From NCBI RefSeq assembly GCF_000003605.2, contig NW_003139321.1, forward strand, positions 217,978 to 228,758: a stretch of 10,781 nt of DNA, in the 5' to 3' direction. Source of the DNA: Saccoglossus kowalevskii. Its lineage: Eukaryota; Hemichordata; Enteropneusta; Harrimaniidae. Of the stretch, positions 7,881 to 10,781 are shown one piece after another. The first letter of the stretch is position 1. Every line of letters starts with the position of its first letter. Under the pieces are notes generated by a model. That model was not told the DNA's origin. It made no database searches and saw only the letters and a program-made list of their open reading frames with translations. A program made the translations under genes and the position numbers.

Positions 7881-8575
7881 ATCTTTGATTTCTTCCTCAG
7901 TACAAAAGATACAAATTTGTTTTTCTACTGCTGCCTTTGAGCTTGATTGCCATCAAGTTTTCACCTTTGAATTGAAATCGACAAATTGATTCACGAAGTT
8001 TGACATTTGTTAGTGCCATTAGGCAATTTTATAGTTTAACCAGCTTTTTGAAATTTCTGTAATTTTGTTAATTCCAGTGGTGAATAAATTGTGTTTTTAA
8101 TTTGATACTGTTACTTAATTTTCTTTGCTCAGCAGTTATACGTATTTTGTTTGGATTATTTATCTGTGTTTCAATTCCATGTCTATATTAATAATTTTTT
8201 GTTCCACTGTTGACTATGTTGAGTAGAGCTAAATTTCTGTAGGCATATTACTGATCGTCTGTCATTATTTGCTGTCTAGTGTCCATAGCAACTTTTCACA
8301 TTTTTCTACTTTTTCTTTAAAACAAAGAAAGACACATTTTATACTTGGTGTAAATGTACCTCAATTGAATCGTTCTAAGATTTTGTGATTAATCAATTTT
8401 CTAATTGTGATCAATATATTTGTAATGTTTTAAATTTTTTCTCACAAACAAAACCAAAGTCTGACTGTTTTGATTTTTGATACATATGCATTTGAAACAG
8501 CAGAGCTATATTTTTTTGAAAATGTCTCTCCTGACTTTTTTTGAATGTGCAAATTGCAAGTGCTAGTGCTAAAGC
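7881..8575. other. AT-rich unassigned DNA upstream of the LINE
   Basis: I see no gene or shared repeat here. An endonuclease domain of the LINE would be expected upstream of 8576 in a full-length copy, but no endonuclease-like frame was recognised, and the LINE frame meets a TAA at 8570. The LINE is therefore probably 5' truncated here or decayed past recognition. Confidence 0.5.
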
Positions 8576-8593
8576 ATTTTTGCCACAGAAGCC

Positions 8594-9112
8594 ATATTCT
8601 GTTTTCCTCTTGTCAAACACAAAATGTCAAAATACAAAACTAAACATTACCCATGTATCAATGCTAGTTTATTAAAACGTATTTATCATAAAGATAAGCT
8701 ACACTTAAAATATGTAAAGTCGCCCAATATTAATAACATGAACAAATATAAATGTTACAGGAACAAGCTGAAGAATGATATTAGGAAGGCTAAGGGAGAT
8801 TATTACATTCACCTATTAGAGGTAAATAAAAATAACACAAGAAATACTTGGAAAACATTGAATAGAGTATTGAACAGAAACCGTAAAACAAAGACTTCCA
8901 AAAAGTTTATTTATAATAATATTGAATTAACCGATCCATCCAGTATTGCAAATTGTTTTAACGATTATTTTGTTAATCTAGGACCTGAAATTGCTAGTAC
9001 AATTAATAACATGAATCTAAATTATGGTGAATATCTTAGAAATAGTCCTAATACATCTATGTGTTTTGTTTCAGTTTCTACGATGGAAATTATTTCAATT
9101 GTCAATCAGTGA
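8594..9112 (+). pseudogene. LINE ORF2 fragment: region between endonuclease and RT
   Basis: The best open stretch is 8624-9112, 162 codons from an ATG. LINE-like sequence already begins upstream of that ATG (IFCFPLVKHKMSK, about 8594-8632), so the ATG is not a true start. Typical linker motifs are seen: INASLLKRIYHKDKLHLKY near the start, KYRNKL-type YRNKLKNDIRKAKGDYY, NTWKTLNRVLNRN, and IANCFNDYFVNLGPEIAS. The frame then reaches VSTMEIISIVNQ, where RT motif 0/1 should begin, and stops at TGA (9110-9112). The sequence continues in another frame with a much later part of RT, so a segment is missing at about 9105-9120. Confidence 0.88.
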
Positions 9113-9531
9113 ATGTTAATGATTATACAATTGGAGTTTATATGGACCTATCAAAAGCATTTGACACTATCAATTACAATATATTATTGGATAAATTGAG
9201 GAATTATGGGTTAAGAGGAGTTGTAAATGACTGGTTCAGAGATTATTTGAGAAACAGAAAATGAGAAACAGAAACTGTGTGTTATGACTCCATACATTCT
9301 TCTTTCAAGCCAATTAAATGTGGGGTGCCACAGGGGTCCATTTTGGGCCCTCTACTTGTTATTCTATACCGTAATGATATTCATCATTCATCTAAAAAGC
9401 TAGATATTATAATAACTAGCCTGTTTTATTCATATGGAAATATTGGGATGATTGAGAGGGTAATAAACAAGGAAATTGCTCATGTTAGCAAGTGGTTTAA
9501 AGCCAATAAACTTTCTGTAAACATTAAACAA
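9113..9531 (+). pseudogene. LINE reverse transcriptase fragment, catalytic box lost
   Basis: Read in the frame of 9061-9264, then 9277-9531. YTIGVYMDLSKAFDTINYN carries the first catalytic aspartate region (motif A). GLRGVVNDWFRDYL follows, then a TGA at 9262-9264 inside a 14-bp tandem duplication. After it come KPIKCGVPQGSILGPLL (motif B), ILYRNDIHHSSKKLDIII, and directly TSLFYSYGN. The (F/Y)ADD box expected between these last two is absent, with the frame kept. SKWFKANKLSVNIK ends the piece at the inserted element. Reverse transcription needs the two ADD aspartates, so this enzyme could not have worked even before the other breaks. Confidence 0.9.
9249..9276 (+). repeat. 14-bp tandem duplication carrying a stop
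   Basis: GAGAAACAGAAAAT (9249-9262) and GAGAAACAGAAACT (9263-9276) are adjacent and differ at one base. The junction creates TGA at 9262-9264 in the RT frame. The flanking frame is the same on both sides. It looks like a local slippage event in the dead LINE. Confidence 0.88.
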
Positions 9532-10038
9532 GCAGCCTGTCGGCTGAGATAGCTTCGCTGTTAGCAATGCACATTGCAATTAAAGAACAGAAGATATCAT
9601 TAGAAAATGAACAATATTTATAGTATCAAAGCAATCGGACTTGCTGTTTTCAACAAGAAGTCAAAAATATCACATTTTACCAAAAATGACCAAAAATATT
9701 AATCAAAATTAGAGAATTAAAGATATTATTACAAAATGAACAAATCTGAGAGAGGTTCACATGTAGTACCTATATATGTAATATCCAAGCAATTGGACTT
9801 GCGGTTTTTAACAAGAAGTCGAAAATATCACTTTTTACCAAAAATATTCACCAAAATTAGAGAATTGCAGATATCATCATGAAATGAACAAATCTGAGAG
9901 AGGTCTACCCATAGGTACATATAAACCAAGTATCAAAGCATTCAGACTTGTAGTTTTCAAGAAGAAGTCGAAAAAATTAAAACATTGACACGAATGATGA
10001 TGGACGACGACAATCACTCATATGATAAGCTCCGCTCG
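9532..10038 (+). mobile_element. Second-family tandem-core element inserted in the LINE
   Basis: The RT frame is interrupted right after NIK(Q) and resumes at (Q)SYMLMGTA. The 507 bases between begin GCAGCCTGTCGGCTGAGATA (as at 7400). They continue with two and a half monomers, then a short TGATGGACGACGACAATC microsatellite-like tail, and end in ATGATAAGCTCCGCTC, the left arm of the family hairpin. The right arm is missing. ACAA stands at both edges (9528-9531 and 10039-10042), which could be a 4-bp target duplication or microhomology. Helitrons make no target duplication, so the insertion mechanism is open. No coding capacity. Confidence 0.88.
9592..9985 (+). repeat. 129/148-bp monomers inside the inserted element
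   Basis: The anchor AGATAT(C/T)AT starts at 9592, 9721 and 9869, giving spacings of 129 and 148. The first unit lacks roughly 20 bases (the ATCTGAGAGAGG stretch), and the third runs only to about 9985. Shared words include AAATGAACAA, ATCAAAGCA or ATCCAAGCA, GGACTTG or AGACTTG, AAGAAGTC and TTTTTACCAAAAAT. The monomer length is close to the A monomer at 6188, but the sequence is different apart from a short ATCATGAAA-like word. Confidence 0.85.
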
Positions 10039-10700
10039 ACAAAGTTACATGTTAATGGGTACTGCCAGAAATACTAGATCAGATATTAATATTGGTGTAA
10101 AACTTGATTCAACTCCACTGGACCGGGTTCATGATATAAACTTTCTTGATGTCCGTATAGATGAAAATTTATCATGGAAGCAACACATTGTTATTATCTC
10201 TGTGTGTTCAAGAAATCTTGGTGTTCCTAACAGAGTTAAACACTTCCTACCTGAGCACACCTTGTTTACATTATATTCAACTTTTATTGTATCTGAGTTA
10301 TGGAATTCTATCATGGGGTTCCACGATGAAAGTTTACTTAAACAGGTTATATCTTATTCAAAAAAAGGCTCTTTGTATCATCAGCAATAGTCCATATTAA
10401 AATAATACACATACTCTTTTTTTTACAAAATTCAAAGTACTCAATATCTTTACGAACTTGCTACTTTTATGTAAAAATATGTAAATGATTTGCCACCCCC
10501 AGTCTTCCATGATATATTTACCAAGCACTCACAGTGCCATTTATATGACGCAAGAAATAAAAATAAATTTAAACTTCCTAAACTGAGCAAAATGTTTTGT
10601 CAGAAAAGTATATTATTCTCAGGTCCAAAACTTTGGAATGAAATTGAGAACACGCAGTGTTGGGAGATTTAAAGCTGCATTTAAAGTGCCTGTGAAATGG
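10039..10700 (+). pseudogene. LINE ORF2 C-terminal fragment, several frameshifts
   Basis: From about 10040 the frame reads QSYMLMGTARNTRSD, FLDVRIDENLSWKQHI and RVKHFLPEHTLFTLYSTFIV. Near 10288 the reading must move to another frame for YLSYGILSWGS and LIQKKALCIISNSPY, ended by TAA at about 10398. Between 10400 and 10475 pieces such as KFKVLNIF appear in a different frame and are interrupted. From about 10490 PPPVFHDIFTKHSQCHLYDA and SILFSGPKLWNEIEN are read, and a last shift leads to RSVGRFKAAFK near 10650-10690. This matches the RT thumb and the C-terminal tail of CR1/L2/Jockey-like LINEs. At least three frame changes show it is dead. Confidence 0.88.
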
Positions 10701-10710
10701 CTGCTATTTC

Positions 10711-10781
10711 CGCGCCTAAAATTATCAATTGATACATAAATATTATTAATTTTTATGTTTCTAAGCATGATTTTTTTTTTG
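10711..10781. other. AT-rich end of window
   Basis: This would contain the 3' untranslated end of the LINE or flanking DNA. It ends in a T-run at 10771-10780. No LINE terminal repeat or target duplication can be recognised. Confidence 0.4.

Larger units (their letters stand above)
8576..10710 (+). mobile_element. Decayed non-LTR retrotransposon (LINE), CR1/L2/Jockey-like
   Basis: Pieces of one LINE ORF2 lie in order on the plus strand: the linker before the reverse transcriptase (8594-9112), RT palm (9113-9531), an inserted repeat (9532-10038), then RT thumb and C-terminal part (10039 to about 10710). Landmarks are MDLSKAFDTINYNILLDKL, GVPQGSILGPLL, SKWFKANKLSVNI, IDENLSWKQHI, YGILSWGS, LIQKKALCIISNSPY and SGPKLWNEIEN. 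A full ORF2 of this type would also carry an N-terminal endonuclease, which is not seen. The copy has at least one large deletion, loss of the catalytic box, an in-frame stop, several frameshifts and an insertion, so it is inactive. The exact clade and the 3' end are not determined. Confidence 0.9.

Noticed and set aside
8411-8620. 69-codon minus-strand frame next to the LINE
   Set aside because: It is partly antisense to the 5' end of the LINE fragment and shows no motif.
1-10781. A CRISPR array, defence island or other prokaryotic system
   Set aside because: The tandem repeats lack unique spacers between short repeats, no bacterial-style operons exist, and the sequence is clearly animal-type DNA with LINE remains.

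Overview
The window looks like intergenic or intronic DNA from a marine invertebrate, most likely a mollusc and plausibly a bivalve. It is AT-rich, has no dense bacterial-style coding, and contains ACATGTA/TACATGTA words in many places. It is full of non-autonomous repeats built from roughly 150-170 bp monomers, followed by an ACGG/ACGC-like microsatellite and a 3' hairpin. That architecture matches the bivalve 'pearl' / 160-bp satellite class and the Helitron-type elements with tandem cores. A decayed non-LTR retrotransposon is also present. The organism call is inference from repeat style. No intact host protein gene, tRNA, rRNA or CRISPR array was found.

Layout. Positions 1-341 hold five copies of a 67-68 bp tandem repeat, cut by the window edge. 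Positions 400-905 hold four diverged monomers of a repeat with a GGCC box. From 911 to about 5966 the DNA is mostly AT-rich and unassigned. A few weak host signals lie in it: a possible minus-strand exon (2894-2995), a GC-richer patch with a 19-bp duplication (4031-4330), a DR1-like nuclear-receptor half-site pair (4496-4508), a possible minus-strand terminal exon with a good splice acceptor (4945-5116), and two CCAAT boxes 30 bp apart (5319-5353).

From about 5967 to 7328 lies a Helitron-like, pearl-like element. Its core is a higher-order tandem repeat of 320-321 bp, in which a 148-bp A monomer alternates with a 172-bp B monomer. A microsatellite-like tail, a strong hairpin and CTAA followed by T come after it. 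A short relative of a second family follows (7400-7657) and ends in its own perfect 11-bp hairpin. A three-copy 36-37 bp minisatellite is at 7772-7880.

From about 8576 to about 10710 on the plus strand is one dead LINE of the CR1/L2/Jockey-like type. Its 5' part, including any endonuclease, is missing. It has lost about a hundred or more residues of the early reverse transcriptase, the catalytic FADD box is missing in frame, and a short tandem duplication places a stop in the fingers/palm region. A 507-bp member of the second repeat family (9532-10038) splits the RT reading frame. The C-terminal part is broken by further frameshifts. The order of events is therefore LINE insertion, then insertion of the tandem-core element into it, with decay before and after. 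None of these elements could move itself; both tandem-core families would need a Rep/helicase or other machinery from elsewhere.
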